The notes under the pieces were generated by a model that was given only the letters and a program-made list of their open reading frames with translations, was not told the DNA's origin and did no database searches. Below are positions 35,245 to 45,366 of a DNA stretch of 64,000 nucleotides, one piece after another. Source of the stretch: Glaciozyma antarctica PI12. Lineage: Eukaryota; Basidiomycota; Microbotryomycetes; Kriegeriales; Camptobasidiaceae. Within the stretch, counting starts at the first letter, position 1, and each line of letters starts with the position of its first letter. Both the position numbers and the translations under genes were made by a program. The stretch is from the NCBI GenBank assembly GCA_002917775.1, contig KZ627157.1, positions 188,032 to 252,031 on the forward strand, read 5' to 3'.

Positions 35245-36979
35245 TCAGCGCTTGAGTCCCCCAACGACCTGCTGTCCTCCTCCCACCGGTCTCGACGGCA
35301 TCGGCGCCGTTGGTCTCCCCTGCCCACCCCCCTGCGCCCCTCTCGCCTTGACCGCCGCCCTTGCTTTCCACGCCGTCTTGATCCTCGCCGCATGCGCGAT
35401 CAACTGCTCGCACCGAATCAGCGCGCGCGTCGAGGAGGGAGGGAAGGGAACGCACGGCATCGGCTTCGACGCCGTGTTGGATACTCTTGATGATGGAGGT
35501 GACGACGTCCTTGTAGTTTCCTTCGCGCTTGTCGTCCCGGAACCGAAGCATCTTCCACGATTCGCGCTCCTTGTCCCAAACGACTTCGATCACGCGGTCG
35601 TCGTACTGCTCTCCACTGCGCTTCCATCTGCTCTAACACGATTAGCGGGATCCCAAGACCTGAGACCCGAGGAGGGAGGGAGAGAGAAAGGCACGCACTC
35701 CTCCCACGTCGCGTCGTCAACATCCATCGAATCGTAGTAGTGCGTCCCATCGCGTCCGTGGTTCATCATGAGCAGGAAGTACGGCTTCTTGGTGAAATCG
35801 CATTCAGTCGGCCGGTCGGGGAGCGCAGGGAACTTGAGCTGGAGGAGAAAGTCGATCGAGTTCTCCGACGGAGGTTTCCACTTCAAGCTGCGTGATGATT
35901 CAGTGCGTGCATACATGCGAGTGAGGTGCAAAGGGAGGAGCGTACATCTTGCGATCTGTTCCCGGGGTGTAGGGCGCTTCGGCACTCGTGAAGATGAGCC
36001 CATCGTTTCCATGCTGCAGTTTCGGTAGATGCTCCTTGAAGACCGCTTCGATACCGTACGACAGTTCTTGAGGCTTGAGTATTACCCTGTGCGTTCCTAC
36101 TCAGCTCGCGCGCGACTCAGAGGGAAGAGGGGACGCACTCGAAGGGCTGGTGCTCGAGGAGGTGTGATCGCTGTTTGAGCAAGGCGTCGTAAGGCTGCAC
36201 GACCCACATCTTCAGCCGCTGTCATCCCTATCGTCAGCTCCATTCGCGTTCAGAGAGAGAGAGAGGAAGGGACGCACGCCGTACCGACTCGCGAGCGAGC
36301 GATGCATGAGGTTATCCGAATCGCACACGAGCAGATCGAACGCCAGTAATCGCAGAATATGCTGTCGTCCCTCATCAGCTCCCCTCCCACAAACCAAACG
36401 CGAGAGGGGAAGCGTACCCTACCCGACCGCGGATCCACATCAATCACCATCTCCCCATCCAGCACCGTATTACTATGGTTATACTCCGGCCCATCCTGAT
36501 GCGGGAACGTCAGACCATGGTTCTGATAAAACTCCTCCTTGCGATCAATCTACCCCAGCCCATCAGCTACCACCGTGCCACAGGAGGAACGGACGAACGA
36601 GGTACACCTCCTGCCCCTGCTCCGAACTAACGATCATGACCAGCACGCGCACTCCATCCGACTTCTCACACACCCAGAAACTGCTCGCACCATCAGCTCC
36701 TTGTCCTACGACACCTCCTCTCGAGAAAGCACTCACTCCTCCTTCTCCAACGCCTCCAAGCTCTCCCTATCGAAGCTAACCGGCTGACTTCCCGGGAACC
36801 TGTTCCCTACCCATCAGCCCCTCCCCACCCATGCAGAGAGAGAGGAGGACGTACCGCAACGAAGGCTGATGGCACAGCTGAGCGAGGTGAGAACGCAGTT
36901 GGTCGAGCCGCGTAGGGTCGACGATGAGTTCTCCTGGGATGCGGTCGGGGACTGGACGGAGGGGGTTGAGGTGGGACAT
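35245..36979 (-). CDS. CEG1: mRNA capping enzyme, guanylyltransferase
   Basis: Transfers GMP from GTP to the 5' end of nascent pre-mRNA. Ten exons, 36855-36979, 36737-36799, 36599-36680, 36418-36549, 36278-36361, 36139-36218, 35946-36086, 35699-35887, 35456-35627 and 35245-35403, give 408 residues. Motif I with the GMP-accepting lysine is CEKSDGVRVL. Next come YLIDRKEEFY, VLDGEMVIDVD (motif III), GNDGLIFTSAEAPY and LKWKPPSEN (motif V), and QYDDRVIEVVWDKE with MLRFRDDK in the OB fold. No triphosphatase domain is attached, as in yeast, where that activity is a separate protein. The start chosen is the ATG directly before PVPDRIPGEL; in-frame ATGs exist further upstream. Confidence 0.94.
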
Positions 36980-37425
36980 TGGATTAGGGGAGGTGGGAGA
37001 GGGGTTGAGGTGGGAGAAAGAGGTTGGGACAAAGGAAGGGAGAGTGCATGCGCGTTCGAGTTGGTCTTGCGAGGGGATTCGTCTTGGGAGGGAGGAATGG
37101 AAGGAGAGAGTGCTCGAACTCTGTCGAGGAAGTGGTTGCAGCCCGTTCCGCTCCTGGGCTAAGCTCCCCTTAGCAGCATCGCGTCCCAAGTCACTTCGCC
37201 TCTACCGTGTCTCCCCTCGCGCGGATCAGCTCGTAGAGCGGCAAGGCGGTATGAGGAGCACGCAGGGAAGTCGTCCGAGTGCGCGAGAGACACGCGAGAG
37301 AGTCCCTCGAGCTCCAACAAGGAACGAACGAGTAGGCGAAACGGAAAAGGGGATGATGGCATTCAAACGAACTGAACTACCTAGAACAAGCAAGCAAACC
37401 ACGACCAACGAGTGCAAAGGCGCAT
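36980..37425. other. intergenic region, SKP1 to capping enzyme
   Basis: These 446 bases lie between the SKP1 stop and the capping-enzyme start, both on the minus strand. They should contain the SKP1 3' UTR and the capping-enzyme promoter. The capping-enzyme frame stays open upstream to about 37189, but the extra residues look unstructured. Nothing else was recognised. Confidence 0.4.
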
Positions 37426-38665
37426 TTAGCGACTGCGAGAGTGAGCGTTGGTGAGAGTGAGAACGGAGAGAGGGAAAGGGGAACGTACTCCTCAGCCCAC
37501 TCGTTCTCCTTCTTGATCTGTGCCTCCTCCTCAGGTGTAAAATCGTTGACAATGTTGAACCTGCGTGACGGGAGAAGGAAGGAAGGAAGTAAGTTAGCTC
37601 TCGTCCTTCCTCTCCATCGTCGTCGCGTCCTCGTCGCCTCATCGCGCAGAGAAGGGAGGTGGCGACTCACAACTTGCGAATCTCCTCAGGCTGCTTTCCC
37701 TTGATCATGTTGGCGACAGTCTTGCACCCGACGTCGCTGCAAGGGTCAAAGCGGGCGCAGGTCAGCTACGGATCGAGAGGGGGCGAAGAGCGGGGGGAAC
37801 GCACAGTAGAGGCTTGATGTCGAGGTAGTTGGCGGCAAGGATGATCTCGAACAGCATCTCCTGGTCGACCTGGATGACTGCATGGGTCGAAGCGCGCGTT
37901 GGGAGATGGAGATGGGGGGAGGGAGGAATGAGGGTCAGCTCCTGGATCTCCTGAAAGCGGCAGGGCCTCCGGGGGATCGAGTCTTCCTCCGCGCGTCTAA
38001 CGAGCTCGAGAGCATGGGGAGGAGAGAGGAACCAACACGCACACTTCTGGTCCCAGTCGCTGATCTCAGTCGTCTTCTTCCTCGTGTCGTCGCTGTAATC
38101 GGTAATCGGCTCCGGGTCCTTCTTGTGGTGCTCGCACCACTCGAGAACCTATCAATTGAGAGAGATCGAGTGCAGCGAGGGCGAGGCGACAGGGGAGGAG
38201 AGGGTGGGGCGAAAAAGGTCAGCGGCCGAGAGGCGGGGGTCGAGGGGCTCGCGCTGAACGCACCTTCTTCAGCACGTTCGAGGAGACGTTGGGCAAGGGA
38301 ATGGGGTTGTCCGACTCTCCGACATCTGTTCAGGGAGAAAAGGGGAGAGTCAGCGCCTTCAGTGGGGCAGCAGGGGCCTCCTTGGGCACGGAAGCCGCCA
38401 CCAGGTGTGGTGAGGAGAGAGCTCACCCTCAATCATATTCTTGATGAGGACAGAGCGGATGGCGACATCGCGGTCGACGGGGAAAGACTCGTTGTCGGAG
38501 CTGAGGTAGCGGGAGAGTCGGGGGTGGGGTTGGCGCAGGGTTTGGGAGGACGTGGAGGAAGGGAGTGTGCGGTTCGGTTGGGAGGAGAGGAGAGGGGCAG
38601 AGTCAGCTAGGGCTCGACCGGGGCGTATAGATGAGCTGTACGTACGTGGTGAGAGTGACAGCCAT
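37426..38665 (-). CDS. SKP1: SKP1, SCF ubiquitin ligase adaptor
   Basis: Adaptor linking F-box proteins to cullin-1. Eight exons, 38646-38665, 38427-38500, 38264-38325, 38043-38148, 37805-37877, 37671-37736, 37489-37560 and 37426-37432, give 159 residues. The sequence begins [18 protein letters not shown], has [15 protein letters not shown] and ends [19 protein letters not shown], all conserved in Skp1. The last coding exon has 7 bases (end of Asp, Arg, stop). The intron between exons 4 and 5 is about 165 bases, much longer than the rest. Its donor must leave one T to give FIQVDQEM, the family sequence. Confidence 0.96.
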
Positions 38666-39092
38666 TGCAGCAAAAGCTGTTGAGGATCGGATTAGATGGT
38701 GAAGGAGGTGGAGGCGCGGGTGAAGACGAGGTGGAGAGGAGCGAGGAGAGGGTTAGCTGGACCCTAGTCTGCTCCACCCAGTCGATACTAACCTTGTAAG
38801 TAGAACGGGGTGGTTGTAGTTGGCGTGGTCGAGTCTTGAGCGAACTCTGGATGGAGAAAGGGAGCCTGAGCGAAGCTGCCGCGACGGGGGGCGAATTTCC
38901 ACTATCGCCAAGTCAATCCTAAGTACCATTAAATTTCTCAAGGAGCGTCGCCCGAACGACTCTCCTCCTTCCACCAACTCTGCTCCTGAGCTCGAGCGAA
39001 CTCTCCAAAAAGGTGAGAGAGCAGCGCGGCCAGCTCTCCCTCTCAGGCTGACCCTCCACTTCCTCCCCTGCAGCTCTCCTCGAGCGCACAAC
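38666..39092. promoter_or_regulatory. divergent region, SKP1 / WG-rich gene
   Basis: These 427 bases separate two divergent start codons. On the plus strand a GTGAGA at 39013 and a CCTGCAG ending at 39073 define a 61-base intron in the leader of the WG-rich gene. Promoters for both genes are expected in the left half. Confidence 0.45.
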
Positions 39093-41568
39093 ATGGCCGA
39101 CCAAACGGCTCTCTACGAGGACTGGGGGATCGTTCCTCCACCTCCTGCGGCCCCAAGCATAGACGACTGGACCACCCCAGCTCCCGCCACCTCTCCCCTC
39201 TCCACCCTGCGCATCCACAGCCCAAAACCAACCCCTCTCGCCGCACCTCGGTTCACTCCCGCCGAAGACGCAGACTGGGGTTCCGGCGCCGCTTCTCCCG
39301 CCAGCGACGTACCGGGAATGACGACCGACAACGGGAGCGGAGTGGAAAAGTGGCGCGCGAGTGCGGTAGACGCTTCGCCGCCTGTTGTTCCGAGTCCGAG
39401 TCCGGCGACAGAGGGGCGAGAGGACGAGTTTGTGAAAGCGGTGGAGAGGGAGGAAGGCTGGGGAGGACCTAGTGTCGTTGCGCTTAGGATTAGGAGTCAA
39501 GGAGGGAGCGAAGTGGGGGAGACGCCGACGTCGGGAGGAGGTGCGGAGGATTGGAGTGTCACTCCTGCTTCGGCGGACGATTGGGGAGTCGCTCCTCCTT
39601 CTTCTTCGGCGGCTGGTCAGAGCCAGTGGGACGTAGGGAGCAACACTTCGACTGTCCCGCCTGTCGTCCCTCGTCCCCCGCCTGGTCCCTCCCAACTCCG
39701 CAACGCCGCTCCCCCGACTCGCCCTATCCAAACTCCTCCCCAGCCCATCGCCCAACCCCACACCTCTCCCACAGGCCAACGCATCCCCCTCCCACCCCAA
39801 GGCCTCGCCTTTCAGCAAGCCGGCGGTACAAACCCCTACGGCGGAGTCCGAATTTTCGCACCTCCCTTCCGCCCTCCTCCCTCCCGCGCTCCTCCTCCAT
39901 CTTTCCGCCCCCCTCCCTCATTCCCTCCCCCTCCCGCCCCCTTCCGCCCTCAGCACGAAATCACCTCTCACGGCATAACCGCCCGCGGCGGCTGGAATGC
40001 TCCTCCTCACCCTCCCCAGCCTCAATTCTCAAGCGACTCAGCCTGGAACGCACCGGGGTATCAAGTCCCCGTACCTGCGCCTGTCGTGGCGCCCCCTGCG
40101 AATTGGGCGACGGGGAGGTCGGCGTTCTCGGCGAGGCAGAAGATGGCGCCACCGCCGGTGAGGGGGGGGAGGGGGTATGAGAGTGAGGTGGTGGGTGGGG
40201 AAGCGGTTGGGGTTGGTGCGAGGGGTGAAGGGGTGGGAGAGAGGGGCGGGGACGTCTGGGGAGAGGAGAGGGGTGGGGAGGGATGGGGAGAAGGGCCGGA
40301 GGTGATGCGGGAGAGGGGAGCGGTTCAGTCGAGTGCTCAGGAAGCTCAGCAGACGCAGTACTCTCAGCAGCAGCAGTTCCAGCCTCGAACTCCTCAGCAG
40401 TACCAGCATCTTTCCCCGCCTCCTCCGAACCTGCAGTCCCCTCCTCAGCAGCAGCCACCTCTCCAGCAGGCGCCCTCGCCGCAACCCCCTCGCCAGCCTC
40501 TCCCGGACCGCAACAGGGTCGCTACCGGTGGTCAAAGCAGGGTACTTTCCCTCTTCCTCTCTTCGCTCGACTCGCGCTGATCTGCGCCGTTCTACGAAAG
40601 GGCAAGCTCACGACGGACGAGTTGGAGGCCAAGATGGCCGCCATGCGTATCCGCAACGAGGCGGACCGCAAAAAGCGAGAGGTACGTCCTCCCCCCTACC
40701 TCCGAACTTGGGACTAATCCGGCCCTTCGATAGCGCGCCGAAGCTGATGAATCCGCCTACCTCGACCTCGTCGCTGCGGATTCTTTGCGCGCCGAAGCTG
40801 CTCGTCTGGAGCAGAAAGTCGAGGCAGAGCGCGTTCAGCGAGCCGAGGTCGATAGGATCAAGCGAAACGCCTCCGTACGTCCTCTCCCTCCCTCCTCTCC
40901 CTCTCCCTCGTCCTCTCCCGATCCCGAGAGCGCTAACGCCCACTCAACAGCTACAAGCCACCATCAACGCCGAACGCGAACGCACCGCCCAAGCGAAGCT
41001 CCAGAGGATCCAAGGGCGCGAATGGGACCTCGCAAAGACGAAGACGGAGGAACTGCGATACCCTTCCGAGTCGTACGTCCCGCGCGACGAATTCGTTCAG
41101 CCCGTCGTACAGGGGACGAGGAGCGAGGACGCGGGGTGGGATACGGTGCCGGATGAGGAAGCGGCGGTGGAGGAGCTTGTCGCTAGTGCTCAGGCGGCGA
41201 ACTGGGGCGACTCTCCTTCGACGCAGGACTCCCCTCCCCTCGCTTCGACGCCCAAGCCCGCTTCAACGAACGGCGGTGGAGGAGGAGGTCGTTGGGGACT
41301 CTCCTCCAACAACAAAACGACGTCGACGAGCGGAAGCTGGGGCGACGCGAACGCGAGGAGTGGGAATGGGAGCTCGTCGAGGGGGAGCGAGGGTGGGCGG
41401 AGGAGCCTTTATGAAGGGAGGGGGAGGGGGTCGTCTTCGAGTGGTGGGAGGGGGTCGTCGTCGGGTGGAGGGAGGGGGGCGTATGCTGCTCCGCCGCATT
41501 TGAGCGAGGAGGGGAGGGAGTGGGGAGCTGAGGTGCCGCCTGTGGAACTGCCGCCGACGAGGTGGTAG
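39093..41568 (+). CDS. large disordered protein with WG/GW-type tryptophan motifs
   Basis: Four exons, 39093-40541, 40601-40681, 40734-40874 and 40951-41568, give 762 residues. No enzyme family was recognised. The long first exon is disordered, rich in Pro, Gly, Ser and Gln, and repeatedly shows a Trp beside Gly or Asp: EDWGIV, DDWTT, ADWGS, EGWGG, DDWGV, GGWNA, VWGEE, GWGEG. The C-terminal exon adds NWGDS, RWGLS, SWGDA and EWGAE. The middle exons encode a charged coiled coil (LEAKMAAMRIRNEADRKKRE onward). The end is Gly/Arg/Ser-rich (RGRGSSSSGGRG), like RNA-binding RGG tails. Spaced WG/GW motifs in disordered chains are known Argonaute hooks, but eIF4G-like or stress-granule scaffolds can look similar. 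Confidence 0.75.
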
Positions 41569-42080
41569 CGAGGTTGAGATTCGACTTTGCGCGGAGAGAG
41601 TTTGTTTGCATGAATCGCTTGTTCGTGAGTTTGTAGCTGGAATTAGTAGATTGTTCGCAGTGATTCTTTGGCGAGGAAACGAGTTTGTTGAGATCGTTTT
41701 GAAAGGGGAGTAAACAACGCGTCGCGGGGGGATGAAAAACACGTGAGAAATCAGCGATTTCGAGAGCTCTCGCTGAGCGGACGAGACTGTTGTAGAGTGT
41801 GTCTAACGTAGTATCGAAGGCGTAGAATGGTGTAAGAGGGGAAGGGAGAGGAGAGAAGGACTTTGAGACGAAGAAAACTGGATTCAAAATCATCCAAGTC
41901 GAAAGAGGTCTTTCGACTCTCTCCCGTTCTCCTTCCCAGCTCGACTCACTCGACTCACTCGCACAGGCTCAGGACACCCAGTACTGACAACCGTATCGCC
42001 ACCACCCCCCTTCACCGCCTCGGCAACTCTCCCAGCGCCCCCTCGACGCGCGCCATCACCCTCCCCACTTTCCCCCTTCG
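41569..42080. other. intergenic region
   Basis: These 512 bases lie between two plus-strand genes. The left part (41570-41760) is AT-richer and should be the 3' UTR of the WG-rich gene. The right part is pyrimidine-rich, with CTCGACTCACTCGACTCACTCG as a short direct repeat near 41940-41961. No gene was seen. Confidence 0.4.
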
Positions 42081-43009
42081 ATGTCCGCGTCCGCCCCTCC
42101 ACCCCCACCCGACCCTCGACACCCGCACCACCTCAAGAGCGGCTGTTCTTCCTCTCCCTGTCGACCGGCCGTCCGGCGAGCCAAGACGGTCGCGAATCCC
42201 GAGAGTCAATGGCGACGCGAACCTCTGACGGACGTGACGAATGAGGTGCTGGGACGCGCGGGGAACCCCGGTCAGACGGAGGGGAGGCTGCAGGTGAGTT
42301 TCGCGAGATCTTCTTGGGCCCTGGAGGAGGAGGGGAGGGGAGGGAGGAGAGGGGAGGGGGGGGGGGGCAGTGTTTTGAGAGGACGCGCTGCTCTTGATCA
42401 CCCCTCGCCAGCGAGCGCGAGGATAATCTCCCTCTCTCCCTCCGTCAATACCACGTCCTTCCTCTTCTGTCTATCCCTATCCCCTCCTCGAGCCACACCG
42501 AATCGCGCACCCCTCTCAAACTCGAACTAACTCGCGTCCTCTCCTTCCCCCTCCTCAGCGCGTCCTCCTCCCCCTCACTCTCCACCCGACCCACCCAGCC
42601 CCCTCCACCTCCACTTCTCCCCCCATCCACTCCCTCCCCAGCACACCACCACCCCATCCTCCGCCTCCGACGCGCCCAAACCGTCACTCCCTCCTCCTCT
42701 CCCCTCCCCCCTTCCGCCCCCCTTCCCCCCTCCCCTCGTCGACGAGGTCGTCGTGCTGAACTCCCCCCTCCTCCTCCGACATCCGCGCGCGTCGGAGAAC
42801 TTAATCCGAGCAGGAGGAGGACGCGCAGTACGAACACGGGCACGACGAATTCGGGGTTGCAGGTGGTGCTGGAGGATGAGAATTCTGAGAGCGAGAGTGG
42901 GGAGGAGAGCGAGAGTCTAGGAGGAGTACGAAGGGACGGCTGGGGGTTCGGGGTTCCGGTGAGGGCGACGCGGTTTTGTTGCTCGCTCGTCGCTCGTCGC
43001 TCGTCGTGA
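42081..43009 (+). CDS. disordered protein with a destruction-box match
   Basis: Two exons are proposed, 42081-42293 and 42416-43009, about 268 residues. The second exon stays open for 198 codons and joins in frame if the acceptor AG at 42414-42415 is used. The chain is Pro/Ser/Arg-rich and probably unstructured, ending with an acidic Ser/Glu patch (EDENSESESGEESES) and a Cys/Arg tail. In exon 1, REPLTDVTN fits the APC/C destruction box RxxLxxxxN exactly. Small disordered proteins with an N-terminal D-box and an acidic part include securins and other mitotic substrates, but no homology was recognised. The intron holds a run of about 17 guanines near 42352-42367, a likely hard spot for sequencing. 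Confidence 0.5.
42350..42367. repeat. poly-guanine run in an intron
   Basis: A run of G residues, broken by one A, lies inside the intron of the destruction-box gene. Such runs form G-quadruplexes and are error-prone in sequencing. Confidence 0.7.
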
Positions 43010-43011
43010 GG

Positions 43012-43452
43012 CTGTCGTTGGGTTCGCTTCGTCTTTCGTTCTCCCATGTGTTTTACTTTACTCCCCCTCCCTTTTTCCGTTATCGCTAAAAGAGCCTTTC
43101 GAGCTATCCCTCGTTCCTCGCGCATACCCTCATCTCGTGCATACCCCCTTCCTCTCTTCCTCCCTCGCCACCTACCCTCCCTCCTCCCCAGTGTTATCCC
43201 CCCGTTGCAGTATTCTCATGATCTGGCATTCGAATGCCAAGTTTGATTTGCAAAGCCAGCCCCCCAGCTCATGCTTCGCGCGAGCCGCTGTGGAGAGATG
43301 TGGTGATGGCGTTCGAACGACGCGTTCCTCTTCTCAGAGCCGAGCGAGCAGCGTGCACGAGCAGAAGCAACGCAGAGTCTCCTGAACGAAGAAAAGCACG
43401 ACGCAACAGCATTACTATCCTCCTCTCCAAACAAACCCCTCGCGCGCGCCAC
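43012..43452. other. convergent intergenic region
   Basis: These 441 bases separate the ends of two convergent genes. They should hold both 3' UTRs. Short hexamer-like repeats (GCTCGTCGCTCGTC) occur just upstream, near 42985-43006. No gene was recognised. Confidence 0.4.
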
Positions 43453-44891
43453 TCAGCTAATCGGAATCACCTCCCCCGCCGCATCCTTGACGACCACCAA
43501 ATCCGTCGGCACCACTTCTCCCGTATCCATGAACACGACTGAAGTCTGGTCGAGTGGGTCCGTGCGAACTCCTCGACGCTCCATGAAGGACCTGTGGGCG
43601 TCGTCAGCGAGGGAGGGAGGAGGAGGAGGGAGGAGGGAGGAGGGAGGAGGGAGGAGGGAGGGAGATGGAGGGAGGGGACGGACCGGCCGAGGATGATGGG
43701 GAAGTACGAGTTCTCGACGAGCATGACTTGCTGCTCTACAGTCTTGCGACCGACCTNGGAGGGAGGAGGGAGGGAGATGGAGGGAGGGGACGGACCGGCC
43801 GAGGATGATGGGGGAAGTACGAGTTCTCGACGAGCATGACTTGCTGCTCTACAGTCTTGCGACCGACCTGTGCTGAGGAGTCAGCGAGTGCGCGGGAGGA
43901 GGGAGGGAGAGGAGCGAACTTTGATAGGCCAAGTACCGAGGTTCGTGATTCCTGAAAACCCGTAGAAACCTGGTGCAGCGTCCTTGGGGATGAAAGCGTG
44001 TTGCTGAGCGAAAGCGCGCGACATGTAGCAGGCGCGATGACCGGCTTTCATCTGTCGAACGGTAAGCTGGGTCTCGCGGCGAGAGGGAGGGACGTACCAT
44101 CATGCGAACGTTCTCGACGGGTCCGATGGAGCCAATGAAGGTGCGAACTCCAAGCTGTAACCCCCAGTCAGCTCCCTCCTCATCCATTACATTCGACGCG
44201 GACGCACCTGGTTATGGAACTCCTCAAACTTGATCTTGTGCTCCGGGATACTGGGCGCAATACTCTTCGCCTTGCTCTTCCCCCCAATCGTCTCCGTTCC
44301 CTCACTCCTAGCACTCCTTCCTCCCACACTCCCCCCCTTGATACTCCCACTCGCGCTAAGGAGATGCATGCTCGTTCCAGCCCGGACGTCGTGCGTCGTT
44401 CCTCGTCCGTACGAGGCAGAGGAGTAGATTGAAGCCGAGTCGTTGGGCGCTGAACCGCCGGACGAAGAGGGGGGAAGGGAGGAGAGGGACGCGATGGATG
44501 GGTTGGAAGTCGGGATCGAAGGAGCCGTCAAGAGGAGCGTCACCTCGGACGAATGACCATGGCGCTGCGTAAAGACTTCCCAGTCGTCCTCTGCGGAATA
44601 CGAGGCGACATCAGCTGAAGACCGGAGGAGGAGGCGGGTCGAAACGCCGAGGCCGTACCGTCTTCCAGCGTGTAGTAGACGTCGCACCACAGGTACTGAA
44701 GAGCGATTTCGGAACCGTCCCCGTGGATGGCGAGCTTGCGAGCGGCGCGAGAGCGGATCGAGTGGATGTCGTCCGTCGCTGCGTGAGGAGGGTGAGGTGG
44801 TGCGACTTGGTTCGGGGAGCGGGGACTCACGCTTCAGCTTGAGGGCAAAGGCGTTGAGGCTTCCTGGGAAGCAGCTGAGGATGGGCGCCAT
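43453..44891 (-). CDS. conserved fungal protein with retropepsin-like C-terminal region
   Basis: Seven exons, 44831-44891, 44659-44778, 44208-44590, 44098-44154, 43920-44051, 43684-43754 and 43453-43591, give about 320 residues. An in-frame ATG at 44927 would add 12. The N-terminal part contains FPGSLNAFALKLK and SEIALQYLWCDVYYTLED, then a Ser-rich linker. The C-terminal 150 residues (KIKFEEFHNQLGVRTFIGSI; HRACYMSRAFAQQHAFIPKD; ILGRSFMERRGVRTDPLDQT) resemble a fungal family of unknown function. The ILGRxF...D pattern recalls the retropepsin fold, but no clear DTG/DSG catalytic motif at the expected N-terminal position was found, so protease activity is doubtful. Exon 6 lies in a 111-bp unit present twice; I used the left copy, which keeps the frame. 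Confidence 0.75.
43606..43676. repeat. GGA-rich microsatellite in an intron
   Basis: A purine tract made of GGAGGA/GGGAGGA units lies in the last intron of the retropepsin-like gene. It reads as a pyrimidine tract on the coding strand. It is the likely cause of the misassembly next to it. Confidence 0.8.
43646..43869. repeat. tandem 111/112-bp duplication around an unknown base (N)
   Basis: The segment 43646-43756 is repeated almost perfectly at 43758-43869, with a single N at 43757. The right copy has one extra G in a G run (about 43810-43814), which would shift the reading frame of the host exon. Both copies carry the same exon and the same flanking purine tract. A duplicate joined by one N is typical of an unresolved overlap between contigs, so the second copy is probably not real. 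Confidence 0.9.
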
Positions 44892-45366
44892 GGCGATGCG
44901 TTCCTCTGCGCAAGTCGGTATGGTCAAGGGCGAACCTCGGAGGCGACTCGAAATTGGGTGACGCGTTTGGGACCTCTTTTCGAGGATGGAGGAAGGGGAG
45001 GGGCGACGAGTAGCAGTCTTTGGCTCGGAGACTTTGCAGGTAATAAGAGCTTGACAGTATCAGCGGGTCGACAGGACAGGGGAGAGGGAAGAGAGAGTGC
45101 ACCGGAAGCCGGCCATTCTCGAGCTCCCTGTCAGTTCCTTTCTCCTTCTCCTCGAACGAACCAGGTGGAATTGAAGATCAAAGTCATTTACAGTAGCCAC
45201 TGGAGCTTCGAGGAAGGACCTCTGACAAAAGGTCGTCCCGGAGAGCTGACCCTTGTCGACCTTCGCACGCGGCTCTCCCTCGTTTTCAGGCTTTCTCCAG
45301 CGACAGTATTACCTTCTAGGCACACGTATTCCTTCGTTAACCATACTACCTCGCGCATTCCACCCA
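44892..45366. other. intergenic region, minus-strand genes
   Basis: These 475 bases lie between the membrane-protein stop and the retropepsin-like gene start, and should contain that gene's promoter. An open plus-strand frame of 150 codons crosses the region but lacks any recognisable motif and ends in low-complexity Pro/Arg. Confidence 0.4.
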
